64,000 bases of DNA from Ferrimonas sp048263965 (GTDB lineage: Bacteria > Pseudomonadota > Gammaproteobacteria > Enterobacterales > Shewanellaceae): contig NZ_JBLXDO010000002.1 of the NCBI RefSeq assembly GCF_048263965.1, positions 124,001 through 188,000 on the forward strand. Reading direction: 5' to 3'. The position numbers and the translations under genes were made by a program. Shown in pieces: positions 39,640 through 48,462 of the stretch. Below the pieces are notes generated by a model, which worked only from the letters and a program-made list of their open reading frames with translations, was not told where the DNA came from and did not search any database. The first letter of the stretch is position 1. Each line of letters starts with the position of its first letter.

Positions 39640-39834
39640 ATGTTCAAGAAAGCACTCGTTGAGTTTTGGAATGATGAGAGCGGCTTGTCCGCGGTAGAGT
39701 ATGCCATTGCCGGTAGCCTGGTTGTAGGTGGAATGGTTATCGCGTTTGGTCAACTAGGCACTGAGGCCACTGAAGAAATTGAACTACTGTGTAAGTCAGT
39801 CAATGGCAATCAAGAATGCACAACAGCACAATAG
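39640..39834 (+). CDS. flp1: Flp-family type IVb pilin 1
   Basis: 64 aa. Class III prepilin: a short N-terminal leader ending in Gly before LSAVEYAIAGSLVVGGMVI, with Glu at +5 and Tyr at +6 of the mature chain, the Flp signature required for processing by TadV and for assembly. It ends with two Cys that could form a disulfide. First gene of the Tad locus; a hairpin after it (39855-39887) should give excess pilin transcript. Confidence 0.93.
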   Translation: MFKKALVEFWNDESGLSAVEYAIAGSLVVGGMVIAFGQLGTEATEEIELLCKSVNGNQECTTAQ

Positions 39835-39854
39835 TAGACTGGCGAAAGTAATCC

Positions 39855-39887
39855 AAGCACTGCTTTCTGCAGTGCTTTCTTTTTCTT
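39855..39887 (+). terminator. Attenuating terminator between flp1 and tadV
   Basis: AAGCACTG/CAGTGCTT stem with loop CTTTCTG, followed by TCTTTTTCTT, lying 20 bases after flp1 and just before tadV. Partial read-through would yield much flp1 mRNA and less mRNA for the machinery. Confidence 0.8.
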
Positions 39888-39897
39888 GGGAAACACC

Positions 39898-40434
39898 ATG
39901 ACACTGACGCTGCTGCAATGCCAATACCTACTGACCTCTTTGGTCTTTCTAGTCGCCGTAGTTACCGATCTTAGAACCGAGCGTATCCCCAATGGCCTGG
40001 TGATCTTCAGCCTGGTATCAGGCATCCTGCTCAACCTGCTCTTTGAAGGCTGGAACGGCGCACTCTCATCACTTGCCGGCGCCCTGGTTGCTGGCGCTAT
40101 CCTGATTCTGTTTTACGCCAAAAAGGTGCTCGGCGCCGGTGACGTCAAACTGATGATCGGAATAGGCGCCATTCTCGGCCCCTACATGGTGTTCTGGAAT
40201 CTCTGCTTCGGCATCATCGCAGGCGGGTTCACCACCATGGGCTTCGCCCTGTTTCGCGTCGGCTGGTACGGCGTGCTGGCCAGCCTCAAGCGTTACTACC
40301 AATGCCTGATAACCCGCACCTACTTCAAGCCCAGCCCCTACGAAGCTGCTGGACTAAGGGTGCCTTATGCTCCTGCCCTGGCTATAGGCTGGCTGGTTAT
40401 CATGTTGACCCCCACTAATTTACCCGGTCTGTAA
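39898..40434 (+). CDS. tadV: Prepilin peptidase TadV/CpaA
   Basis: 178 aa from ATG 39898. Polytopic A24-family aspartyl peptidase: first aspartate in VVTDLRTERIPN and second in the GAGDVKLMIGIG (GxGD) motif. It cleaves the leader of Flp pilins and the TadE/TadF pseudopilins. Slightly longer than minimal TadV, with a C-terminal extra span. Located between the two pilin genes. Confidence 0.92.
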   Translation: MTLTLLQCQYLLTSLVFLVAVVTDLRTERIPNGLVIFSLVSGILLNLLFEGWNGALSSLAGALVAGAILILFYAKKVLGAGDVKLMIGIGAILGPYMVFWNLCFGIIAGGFTTMGFALFRVGWYGVLASLKRYYQCLITRTYFKPSPYEAAGLRVPYAPALAIGWLVIMLTPTNLPGL

Positions 40435-40554
40435 ATTTTCGATCGCAGACTGGTGTCAGCCTACGCAATTAGGAGAAAGGCCAATTTCATTGCTGTTGTC
40501 TAGGCTTGAGTTAGTGCGCAATTTAATGCAACGGAATAGACAGGGGTTAGGGGA

Positions 40555-40746
40555 ATGCAAGAGTCAGGGATTAGCGCGTTCTTAAAGGATGAAAATGGAC
40601 TTTCCACCGTGGAGTACGCCATTGCAGGCAGTTTGGTTGCCGCAGGAATGGTTGTCGCGTTTGGCGAACTCGGAATTGAAACTGCTGGAAGAATATCCGA
40701 AATATGCAGCAACTTAGACGCTGCCGGAGATTGTGACGGCCAGTAA
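40555..40746 (+). CDS. flp2: Flp-family type IVb pilin 2
   Basis: 63 aa. NGLSTVEYAIAGSLVAAGMVV is the same class III processing site as Flp1 (Glu +5, Tyr +6), and the two proteins share the first 40 mature residues closely (FGELGIETA versus FGQLGTEAT). C-terminal halves differ but both carry two cysteines. AGGGGA precedes the ATG. Probably an ancient duplicate; it may be a minor pilin. Confidence 0.92.
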   Translation: MQESGISAFLKDENGLSTVEYAIAGSLVAAGMVVAFGELGIETAGRISEICSNLDAAGDCDGQ

Positions 40747-40925
40747 TCCGAAGACTCCCCCTCAGCTCAGATTCCCAAGCCAACTTAATTGTTGGCGGAA
40801 CTGTCTCGGCTTAAAAAAGCAGATACTCAGGAACGGGTTTCAATAAATTTCAGACAAAGGCGGACATTACGATTTCTAAGTAACAGGGCAAGTCAAATAC
40901 AGGGTATAAATCAAGGACAACTGAA

Positions 40926-42236
40926 ATGAACCAGGCATTAGATTCATTCGCATTACCCTCGTTCCAGACCGGTGTAAACAAGCCAGTTTCACTGAGGGAT
41001 GTCGGTATCTCCTATCCAATACTCCAAAGCTTGGCTATCAAGCACCTCAGTGATGGTGATGTGCTTACCCTCAATGAGTTGGCAGACCGGCTTTCCCTCC
41101 CCGGCAATCTGGTGCAGCAGCTGCTGGACAAGTGCAAACAGGAAAGCCTGGTCGAAAACAAGCAAACCTCCAGCGACGGCCAGATGCGCTACGCCCTGAG
41201 TCACACCGGCCGTGCCCATGCCGAAACCGCATTTTTGAAAAGCGGTTACCTGGGCCCGGTGCCCGTGCCCCTGGATCAGTACTGGCAAGTGTGCCGGGCT
41301 CAATCCAGCCGAAACATTGCCATTACCCGTAACCTGATTGAAGCCGCCATGGAGAACCTCGTCCTTCCAGACCGTTTGATGGAAGAGATAGGTCCAGCAC
41401 TTAACTCGAAGCGCCCCGTGCTGATCTACGGCCCTCCAGGTACGGGAAAGAGTTACCTCTGCAGACACTTCAATCTGGTGCTTGGGGATAACGTCTTTAT
41501 TCCCCACGCTATCTGCATTGGCCAGGCAATTATTCAGGTATTCGATCCCCAGATTCATGAGCTGCATGAATCAACCGAAAATGATAACAGCAGCCCTCTG
41601 CTTCTTAATGAAGGCCATGATGCCAGGTGGCACAGGTGTCGACGCCCCCTTTTAGTAGTTGGCGGAGAGCTCACCCGGGATATGCTTAATGTCCACTATG
41701 ATCCCAACAGCAAAACCTATCACTCCCCTATTGGGCTTAAAGCCAATAACGGCATCCTGCTGATTGACGATTTGGGGAGGCAACAAATAACCCCCAAAGA
41801 GATCTTCAATCGCTGGATTGTGCCAATGGAGGAGCGCCGCGACTTTCTCTCCCTGCCCAGCGGTGAGCACTTCGATGTGCCCTTTGAGCAGATACTGCTT
41901 TTCTCGACTAACCTTGATCCAAACGAACTTGTGGATGACGCCTTCTTAAGGCGTCTTGGTTACAAAATAGAGTTTTCCGCCATCAACAAAGATCAATACA
42001 TAGATATATGGCGCCAGAACTGTGAGGAACTGAATTTAAATTTCGACCCTAGTGTTTGTGAGTGGCTAATAAACACTCACTACGCCAGGTCAGGGAAGCC
42101 CTTATTACCCTGTCACCCAAGAGATCTGCTCTCCATTGTGGCGGACCAGATCAGTTACAACCAGCTACCCGCGGCAGTGACTCAGCAGCTAATTGAGCGG
42201 GCATGGTCGATCTACTTTGTCAGCTCGGCGCGTTAG
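40926..42236 (+). CDS. AAA+ ATPase with N-terminal winged helix, Tad-locus associated
   Basis: 436 aa. The N-terminal about 100 residues look like a winged helix (LTLNELADRLSLPGNLVQQLL, then a wing ending ALSHTGRAHAETAFL). The AAA+ core has Walker A GPPGTGKSYLC (about residues 165-175), Walker B NGILLIDDLG and a sensor-like FSTNLDPNELVDDAFLRRLGYKI. The C-terminal lid contains LPCHPRDLLSIVADQISY. It resembles the MoxR/RavA side of AAA+ in organisation. It is not one of the canonical Tad genes, yet it lies between flp2 and rcpC in the same direction with short gaps. Function unknown: a regulator of the locus or an assembly remodeller. Its codon use is AT-richer than its downstream neighbours. 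Confidence 0.75.
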   Translation: MNQALDSFALPSFQTGVNKPVSLRDVGISYPILQSLAIKHLSDGDVLTLNELADRLSLPGNLVQQLLDKCKQESLVENKQTSSDGQMRYALSHTGRAHAETAFLKSGYLGPVPVPLDQYWQVCRAQSSRNIAITRNLIEAAMENLVLPDRLMEEIGPALNSKRPVLIYGPPGTGKSYLCRHFNLVLGDNVFIPHAICIGQAIIQVFDPQIHELHESTENDNSSPLLLNEGHDARWHRCRRPLLVVGGELTRDMLNVHYDPNSKTYHSPIGLKANNGILLIDDLGRQQITPKEIFNRWIVPMEERRDFLSLPSGEHFDVPFEQILLFSTNLDPNELVDDAFLRRLGYKIEFSAINKDQYIDIWRQNCEELNLNFDPSVCEWLINTHYARSGKPLLPCHPRDLLSIVADQISYNQLPAAVTQQLIERAWSIYFVSSAR

Positions 42237-42268
42237 GCGTCTGACAGCGGCTAAGGTCAGGAGGAGAG

Positions 42269-43096
42269 ATGAATACCAGGTCAATGTTTTTCGTTCTGTT
42301 GTCTCTGCTGTTTGGTGTCGGTGCAGTTCTGCTAGCCCAAAGCTGGCTGAAACAACGGCAACCCACAGAGAGCAACTCCAATCAATCCATCGTGGTCACC
42401 ATGGCGGTGAATGTCCCAGCTGGGACCGTACTGGAAACCCGCCACTTGAGCATACAAAACATACCCAACGCGCTGGTACCCGATGACGCCATCACCTCCA
42501 CTTCAGACGCAGTAGAGATGGTGGCCAAGTTTCCCATGCTTCGGGGAGACATTCTACATCCGGACAAGCTGGCCCAAAGAGGTGAAGGCAGCGTGCTGGC
42601 CAGCCTGATTGAACCCAACAAGCGGGCGGTAACCATCCGAGTCAACGACGTGGTGGGCGTAGCCGGCTTCCTGCTGCCAGGGAACAGGGTGGATGTTCTG
42701 GTCACCTACAAGGTCGGCAACGCTCGCAGCCCAGCTGCGGAATCGGTCACCGATGTGGTACTGAGTAACCTCAAGGTATTGGCCGTAGACCAGAAGGTCG
42801 ACCAGGAGACCAACCAACCGCTGGTGGTCCGGGCGGTCACCCTGGAGGTTTCCCTTGAAGAAGCGGAAACACTGATGAGCGCCCGCAGCCGCGGCAACAT
42901 TCAGCTGGCGCTGCGCAACCCCACCGACGAAAGTGAGGCTGAGCTGGCCCAACTCACCCCTGAGTCGGAAGAACCCAAGGTGGAAGCCAAGCCTAAGGAG
43001 CCTACTCCTATAGTTCCAAGGCCTGCCCAATCTTCCAAGAGAAAAATTGAAGTGATTCGCGGTACTTCACAGCAAACCGTCAGTGTTGAAAGCTGA
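42269..43096 (+). CDS. rcpC: Flp pilus assembly protein RcpC/CpaB
   Basis: 275 aa. One N-terminal membrane anchor (MFFVLLSLLFGVGAVLLAQ), a SAF domain (VVTMAVNVPAGTVLETRHLSI), then the RcpC/CpaB core: VTIRVNDVVGVAGFLLPGNRVDVLVTY and VTLEVSLEEAETLMSARSRGNIQLALRNP. The periplasmic C-terminal tail is Pro/Lys/Glu-rich. CpaB is thought to link the secretin to the inner-membrane platform. AGGAGAG precedes the ATG. Confidence 0.92.
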   Translation: MNTRSMFFVLLSLLFGVGAVLLAQSWLKQRQPTESNSNQSIVVTMAVNVPAGTVLETRHLSIQNIPNALVPDDAITSTSDAVEMVAKFPMLRGDILHPDKLAQRGEGSVLASLIEPNKRAVTIRVNDVVGVAGFLLPGNRVDVLVTYKVGNARSPAAESVTDVVLSNLKVLAVDQKVDQETNQPLVVRAVTLEVSLEEAETLMSARSRGNIQLALRNPTDESEAELAQLTPESEEPKVEAKPKEPTPIVPRPAQSSKRKIEVIRGTSQQTVSVES

Positions 43097-43126
43097 CAGT
43101 TCACAGCGAAGAAGGAAAGAGACGCT

Positions 43127-44566
43127 ATGGCAAGATCCCACACATCGCTTCTCCATCACCTGTTCAGCCTGGGATTCGTGCTGGCAATGGTGATGATGGT
43201 AACACCGGTTCAGGCAGGAGGCCCAACCTCACTGCAACAGCAGAGCTTCCCGGTGCCCATCTACAAGTCCCGTACCCTGCCCATTAAGCATGAGGCAGCA
43301 CGGGTGTCTGTCGGAAACCCAGAGATCGCCGACATCCTGATCATGCAACCGACGGAGCTGTATATCCTCGGAAAGCAGCTGGGCAGCACCAATATCCTGG
43401 TATGGGATGAAGAAGATCGCCTGGTCGACATCATCGACATCGAGATCACCCATGACCTCAATGGCCTGAAGGAGAAGCTGTATCGTTTCCTGCCAGAAGA
43501 ACTGATTGAGGTGCACAGCTCTCAGGGTCAACTGGTGATCGGCGGACAGGTGTCCAACACCGAGAGGATGACCATGGCCATGAATCTGGCTCAGGGATAC
43601 GCGGTGGCGGCGGACACCAAAGGCAACCCCAGCTCCGTACTGAACATCATGTCTGTTGGCGGCGGCCATCAGGTGATGCTGGAAGTGACGGTCACCGAAG
43701 TACAGCGCGAGCTTGCCCGCCAACTGGACTCCGATTTCCAGATTATCTCCGAGGGCAGCGACTTCATCGGCGGCATCATCGGTGGTGACGGCATCATCAA
43801 CGATAAGGGCTTCTTTGGCAGCTACGTCAGTGGCGACTTCCTGTTCAACTTTGCCCTGGACGCCGCGAAGCAGCAGGGTCTTGCCAGGGTGCTGGCTGAG
43901 CCCAACCTGACCGCCCTCAGTGGCCAGATGGCCGAATTCCTCTCCGGCGGCGAATTTCCGGTTCCAGTGCCCAGCCGTGAAGGCACCTCCATTGAATACA
44001 AGAGCTTCGGTGTCGGCGTGAAATTCGTGCCCACCGTACTCGACTCAGGACGGATCAACCTCAACCTGAATGTACTGGTGAGTGAACTGAGCAACGCCAA
44101 CTCCGTGGGTGTGATTCCACAAGGGTCCACTACGGCACTGGTCACCCCGTCCATCATCAAGCGCAGCGCCGCATCAACGGTGGAGCTTGGTGACGGCCAG
44201 ACCATCGCCATTGCTGGCCTGCTCAGCAACACGGTGCGCGAAAGCATCGACGAACTGCCCGGCCTGGGTGAGATCCCCGTGTTAGGCCAGCTGTTCAGCA
44301 GCCAGGAGTACCGCAATGGTGAAACCGAGTTGGTGATTCTGGTTACCCCGCGCCTGGTGCGCCCCATCATCCGTGATGACCTGGTGCTGCCTACCGATGG
44401 GTTCGTCTCCCCTTCCGACGTCGGCTTCTACCTGTTGGGTGAGCTGTCTCAGAGACAGGAGACTGTTCAACCGGACACCAATCCCAACCCGACAGCTGAG
44501 GTGCAGGAGCCTGTGCCCACCACAGACACGGGCGGCACCCAGAACAAATATGGCCACTCACTCTAA
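43127..44566 (+). CDS. rcpA: Tad outer-membrane secretin RcpA/CpaC
   Basis: 479 aa. Signal peptide (cleavage after TPVQA, about residue 30), an N-terminal pilus/BON-like domain (RVSVGNPEIADILIMQPTELYILGKQLGSTNILVWD), then the secretin core with LAEPNLTALSGQMAEFLSGGEFPVPV, GVKFVPTVLDSGRINLNL and LPGLGEIPVLGQLFSS, followed by ELVILVTPRLV. It forms the outer-membrane pore for the Flp pilus. Confidence 0.93.
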   Translation: MARSHTSLLHHLFSLGFVLAMVMMVTPVQAGGPTSLQQQSFPVPIYKSRTLPIKHEAARVSVGNPEIADILIMQPTELYILGKQLGSTNILVWDEEDRLVDIIDIEITHDLNGLKEKLYRFLPEELIEVHSSQGQLVIGGQVSNTERMTMAMNLAQGYAVAADTKGNPSSVLNIMSVGGGHQVMLEVTVTEVQRELARQLDSDFQIISEGSDFIGGIIGGDGIINDKGFFGSYVSGDFLFNFALDAAKQQGLARVLAEPNLTALSGQMAEFLSGGEFPVPVPSREGTSIEYKSFGVGVKFVPTVLDSGRINLNLNVLVSELSNANSVGVIPQGSTTALVTPSIIKRSAASTVELGDGQTIAIAGLLSNTVRESIDELPGLGEIPVLGQLFSSQEYRNGETELVILVTPRLVRPIIRDDLVLPTDGFVSPSDVGFYLLGELSQRQETVQPDTNPNPTAEVQEPVPTTDTGGTQNKYGHSL

Positions 44567-44576
44567 GGAGCGCGTT

Positions 44577-44852
44577 ATGAAAACCATGGTTCTCGCAGTT
44601 TCCGCAACGCTGCTACTAAGTGGCTGCGCAACAAGCGTCATGACCCAGTTTGACCTGGGGGACACCACCAGGAGCATCAAGCAGCAAGAGATTCTGGACC
44701 CTGACGCGGTGGCAAGGAACGCCGGCCGAGTAAGCAGCCTGGATGGCCAATACGGTGTGGCGGTAATGGAAAACTACCGCACCTCCACCTACCGACCAGA
44801 GACCGCCCGCAGTGAGTTTAAACAGGCGAATCTGGGAGGTAGTAGCAACTGA
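44577..44852 (+). CDS. Small lipoprotein of the Tad locus
   Basis: 91 aa from ATG 44577, preceded by TAAGGAG; the longer frame beginning inside rcpA is not used. Lipobox LLLSGC (Cys about residue 17). The rest is polar with no known motif (QEILDPDAVARNAGRVSSLD). Its position, directly after the secretin gene, is where RcpB or a pilotin-like lipoprotein is found in other Tad loci, so secretin assembly or stability is a reasonable inference but is unproven. Confidence 0.82.
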   Translation: MKTMVLAVSATLLLSGCATSVMTQFDLGDTTRSIKQQEILDPDAVARNAGRVSSLDGQYGVAVMENYRTSTYRPETARSEFKQANLGGSSN

Positions 44853-44883
44853 GCCAATCACCAGCGTTACTTAGGAGACCACA

Positions 44884-46227
44884 ATGTTGAGAGCATTTAT
44901 CCAGCCATCGAGGCAATCGCAGCGTAAGCAGCGGGGCTCGATCCTGGTACTGGTCACGGTTGCACTGCTGACAATACTGATCATGGCAGCCATGGCCCTT
45001 GAGAGCGGACACCTGCTGCTCAGCAAAACCCGCCTGCAGAACGCCGTGGACTCCGCGGCGCTCAGTGCGGCGATCTCCGTGGTCAAAGAGGGCAACGACC
45101 ACACCACCGCCAGGCAGGATGGCATCGCCACTCTGCTCGCGGTGCTGGGCAACGCCGACTTCAGCCAGCTTCAGGGGGATATCGACACCACCAACCTGAC
45201 CTACACCCAGAACCAGGTCGCCCCTCAGGTAGCGGTGGAGTTCTCCCTCCAGCCAGACCCCTTCATCGTGACCACGGACACCAATGCCGAGTATGTGCGG
45301 GTTCGGGTTGAGGATGTGCAACTGGCCACCTACCTGGGTCAGGTGATCAACTTAAATAAGTTAACCAGCGCTTCTGCGGTAGCCGGCCCCAGCCTACCCC
45401 TAGTGAACTGCGCCGAGAACGTGCTGCCGATGATGGTGTGTGAAGGGGACGCGCCAGGCGAGCCCTTTGGCTACCCCCAGGGCAGCATCATGTCAATGAA
45501 GATCTCCAGCCAGCAGGACTCCGCCATTGGCGCAGGTAACTTCCAGCTGATTCGCCTTGGGGACAACTCAGGTGCCGCCGACATCCGCGCCGCCATGGCG
45601 GGAGAAAACTCAGATACGAACTACTGCTTCGGTGCCACCGAAGGTATATCCACCGAACCCGGCAATAACGTCGGTCCCGTGGCCACCGGCATGAACACTC
45701 GTCTGGGCATCTACCATGGTGGAACGGTGAACTCCACCGATCACCCCAGAGATAAGGATATCTGTGTCGGCGAGGAGCTGGACATCAACGACGATGACGA
45801 GATCGTATACGCCGACGGCGGTGAAGTGGTGGACATTACAGCCGGCACCCCAACGCTTTACCGCTACTCTGACTACGCCGACAACTATGTCGACAACACA
45901 GTAGATGGCGGCTCCCGTTTTCATGACAGCTGCGCCGCCACCGGCGACAGCTGGGACAGCAATGGCGGTGCCAAACGCCGTGAGTTTGCCGTCGTCGTAG
46001 GGGACTGTGACGGACTGGCCAATGGCCAGAACAATGACATCGAATTCAAAGGCTTTGCCTGCTTCTACTTCATGCAGGAGGTGATCCAAAAGGGGAACCT
46101 GGCCTACGTCATCGGCGAATTCGTTGAAGACTGCACCGGCACAGGTAACCCCACTCAGGACACCGCAATCACCGACGGTCCCTTCACCATTGTCCTGTAT
46201 CGGGACCCGGACAATAAGGATTCATGA
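44884..46227 (+). CDS. tadG: TadG-like pilus assembly protein
   Basis: 447 aa. The N-terminal Flp-assembly TadG-type membrane segment is QRGSILVLVTVALLTILIM, then ALESGHLLLSKTRLQNAVDSAALSAA. The large periplasmic part is Asp/Gly-rich with eight or more Cys and no von Willebrand domain signature that I can recognise, unlike long TadG proteins. It lacks the Glu+5 of pilins. TTAGGAG precedes the ATG. It overlaps tadE by four bases (ATGATG region). Confidence 0.85.
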   Translation: MLRAFIQPSRQSQRKQRGSILVLVTVALLTILIMAAMALESGHLLLSKTRLQNAVDSAALSAAISVVKEGNDHTTARQDGIATLLAVLGNADFSQLQGDIDTTNLTYTQNQVAPQVAVEFSLQPDPFIVTTDTNAEYVRVRVEDVQLATYLGQVINLNKLTSASAVAGPSLPLVNCAENVLPMMVCEGDAPGEPFGYPQGSIMSMKISSQQDSAIGAGNFQLIRLGDNSGAADIRAAMAGENSDTNYCFGATEGISTEPGNNVGPVATGMNTRLGIYHGGTVNSTDHPRDKDICVGEELDINDDDEIVYADGGEVVDITAGTPTLYRYSDYADNYVDNTVDGGSRFHDSCAATGDSWDSNGGAKRREFAVVVGDCDGLANGQNNDIEFKGFACFYFMQEVIQKGNLAYVIGEFVEDCTGTGNPTQDTAITDGPFTIVLYRDPDNKDS

Positions 46228-46697
46228 TGCTGGCACTGACTCGAGCAACGCGCAGCAAACAGCGGGGGGTGGCGGCCATAGAAGCTATGGTCACCCTCCC
46301 CTTGCTGTTTCTGCTCTTTTTCGGCGTAGGTGAACTGGGCAGACTGATGTATCAATACAATCAGCTCAACTCGGTGGTGCGAGATGCCTGCCGCTACCTG
46401 GCCTCCCAGGCCTATACCGACTCCAATGGTGCCAGCGACCTAACGTTACAGGCTACCACCCAGAATATCGCCAAAGCGTTGGCGCTATACGGCAAAAGCA
46501 GTGGTACCACACCGCTGCTGTCCGGGCTGACAGCCGATGACATCAGCATTGCCATAAGCGGCGGGGATCTCATTACGGTCACCGCCACCTACAACTGGGC
46601 CCCCATCTTCAGTGGCGACTTGGCAGGGAACTATGGCGAGCCCCTGGACTACAACTTCCCCCTGACCGCCACCATCTCCATGAGGGCGATTCCATGA
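46224..46697 (+). CDS. tadE: Pseudopilin TadE
   Basis: 157 aa. KQRGVAAIEAMVTLPLLFLLF carries the class III processing site (Gly before VAAIE, Glu +5). The periplasmic part is typical of TadE minor pilins (GELGRLMYQYNQLNSVVRDACRYLASQAY). It is cleaved by TadV. It overlaps both neighbours by four bases, so tadG-tadE-tadF are translationally coupled. Confidence 0.9.
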   Translation: MMLALTRATRSKQRGVAAIEAMVTLPLLFLLFFGVGELGRLMYQYNQLNSVVRDACRYLASQAYTDSNGASDLTLQATTQNIAKALALYGKSSGTTPLLSGLTADDISIAISGGDLITVTATYNWAPIFSGDLAGNYGEPLDYNFPLTATISMRAIP

Positions 46698-47179
46698 AAA
46701 AGATGCTACGTCGCCAACTCAAGAAACAGAAAGGGGTGTATGCAGTGGAGTTCGCCATCGTCGCCACCGTAGTGTTCATCGCCCTCTTTGCCTGTCTGGA
46801 GGTATCCCGGCTGATGTTCTCCTATAACGTGCTGACCGAAGCGTCCCGTCGCGCCGCCAGACTGGCCACGGTCTGCTCACCTGACCTCAGCGCATCGCCC
46901 ACGGCTCCGGCAGCATTGCAGACCCTGGCCCTGTTCGATGGCACCAACATTGGCCCCAATATCTCTACCGCAAATCTCACTATCGAGTACCTGCAGTTGG
47001 ATGGCACCACGGCAACCAGCTTTGACAAGATTGATCTGGTCAGAGCCTCTATAACCAATTACCAGCATACCTTCGTGGTACCGGGGCTGACGTTTCAGAT
47101 CAACTCCCCGGATTTCGTCACCACCCTGCCGAGAGAAAGCCTGGGAAGAACCCGCTTCGGCGTCACGGTATGCACATGA
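46694..47179 (+). CDS. tadF: Pseudopilin TadF (TadE-like)
   Basis: 161 aa. KKQKGVYAVEFAIVATVVFIALF has Gly before VYAVEF with Glu +5 and Phe +6, then SRLMFSYNVLTEASRRAARLATVC. Second TadE-family minor pilin. It has a Cys near the start and another at the C-terminus. Followed by tadZ after 23 bases. Confidence 0.9.
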   Translation: MKKMLRRQLKKQKGVYAVEFAIVATVVFIALFACLEVSRLMFSYNVLTEASRRAARLATVCSPDLSASPTAPAALQTLALFDGTNIGPNISTANLTIEYLQLDGTTATSFDKIDLVRASITNYQHTFVVPGLTFQINSPDFVTTLPRESLGRTRFGVTVCT

Positions 47180-47202
47180 TTGAGGGAAAGGAGTAACCAC
47201 AG

Positions 47203-48459
47203 ATGGATAAATCAAACACTCCGCTTTGCGAGGAGCAATGGAGCGAACAGGAGGGCGGTCAGGGTATTCAGGCCCAGCCCTCTAAAGGCCCCAAGGCGTT
47301 GCCGGTTCCGGTCAGCGCACTCCTGGTTGCCGCCAACCTGACCGATCAGATGTCCCTGGTTGAGGTGCTGCGTTCGACCCCCAACCTGAACCTGGACTCC
47401 TTTCCCATCAACCAGATCAACCGGGAGATGCTGGACAGTACCCAATTGCTGATCCTGCTGGTGCCCAATAATGACCGTCAGGCGATCACCCTGATTCAGA
47501 ACTTCGCCGGCCGCTGCACCAATATGCTGATTCTGGGCAAGGAGGCCTCTCCTGAGGTACTGCGCACCGCCATGCAATCCGGTGCCAATGACTTCATCCC
47601 CCTGGAGTCCGACCCGGAAGAGCTGACCAACGCCATCTACAAGGTGGCTGCCCGCATGGCGGAAAACATGGAGCTGGCCCCCACCATCGCCGTGGTCAAC
47701 GCCAAAGGGGGAGCTGGAGCCAGCTTCCTGGCCTCTTCCATTGCCGATGAACTCTCCCGGCGCGAAAACCAGAAAACCGTCGCCCTGCTTGATGGAGACC
47801 ACCTCCACGGCAGTCAGATGCTGCTGCTGGACAGCAAACCCCAGTACTACTTTCACGATGCTTTGTCTCAGGTGGAAGAACTGGATGACACCGCCATCAC
47901 CGGCCTAATGAGTCAACTGGGCAACATCCACCTGCTGCCGGCACTGCCCTTCAGTCAGTTGGACAGCAACTGTTTCCAGTTCCAGAATCTGCCAACTCTG
48001 CTGTTCAAGATTCGGACCCACTACAGTTCAGTCACCGTTGACCTGTCCCGGGGGCCGGATCACTGGTCCCTGCCCATCCTCACCGATGCTCAGCATATCC
48101 TGCTGGTGATCCAGGACAGCATCGCCTGCCTGAGGGACGCCGCGGCGGCCATCCGCTTCTTCACCGTGCAGTTGGGCATACCCAAGGAGCAAATTCACAT
48201 CGTATTCAACCGCTATGTCGCCTCGAAGAGTCAGCTCACTATCGCCGATGTGAAAGAGACCGTGGGCATCAACTCCGTCTACACCGTACGCAACGACTTC
48301 AAGCGGGTCAGCGTCTGCGTGGATGAGGGCAAGCGCCTCTCGGAGTTTGCCGCCAAAGAGGCGATCACCAAGGACATCAAGGCGATCTGCGACGACCTTC
48401 TGCCCGCCAAGGAAGACGACACCAAGGGCAGCCTGTGGGACAAGATCTGGAGACGATAA
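47203..48459 (+). CDS. tadZ: Tad localisation ATPase-like protein TadZ/CpaE
   Basis: 418 aa. The N-terminal receiver-like domain without phospho-acceptor chemistry (LLVAANLTDQMSLVEVL to about residue 150) is followed by a MinD/ParA-type domain. The P-loop is deviant: AVVNAKGGAGASFLASSIADEL, where the normal second lysine (KGGxGKT) is Ala, a known feature of TadZ proteins that favours binding over hydrolysis. It places the pilus machine at a pole. A frame from ATG 47203, GGAAAGGAG upstream. Confidence 0.9.
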   Translation: MDKSNTPLCEEQWSEQEGGQGIQAQPSKGPKALPVPVSALLVAANLTDQMSLVEVLRSTPNLNLDSFPINQINREMLDSTQLLILLVPNNDRQAITLIQNFAGRCTNMLILGKEASPEVLRTAMQSGANDFIPLESDPEELTNAIYKVAARMAENMELAPTIAVVNAKGGAGASFLASSIADELSRRENQKTVALLDGDHLHGSQMLLLDSKPQYYFHDALSQVEELDDTAITGLMSQLGNIHLLPALPFSQLDSNCFQFQNLPTLLFKIRTHYSSVTVDLSRGPDHWSLPILTDAQHILLVIQDSIACLRDAAAAIRFFTVQLGIPKEQIHIVFNRYVASKSQLTIADVKETVGINSVYTVRNDFKRVSVCVDEGKRLSEFAAKEAITKDIKAICDDLLPAKEDDTKGSLWDKIWRR

Positions 48460-48462
48460 GCT

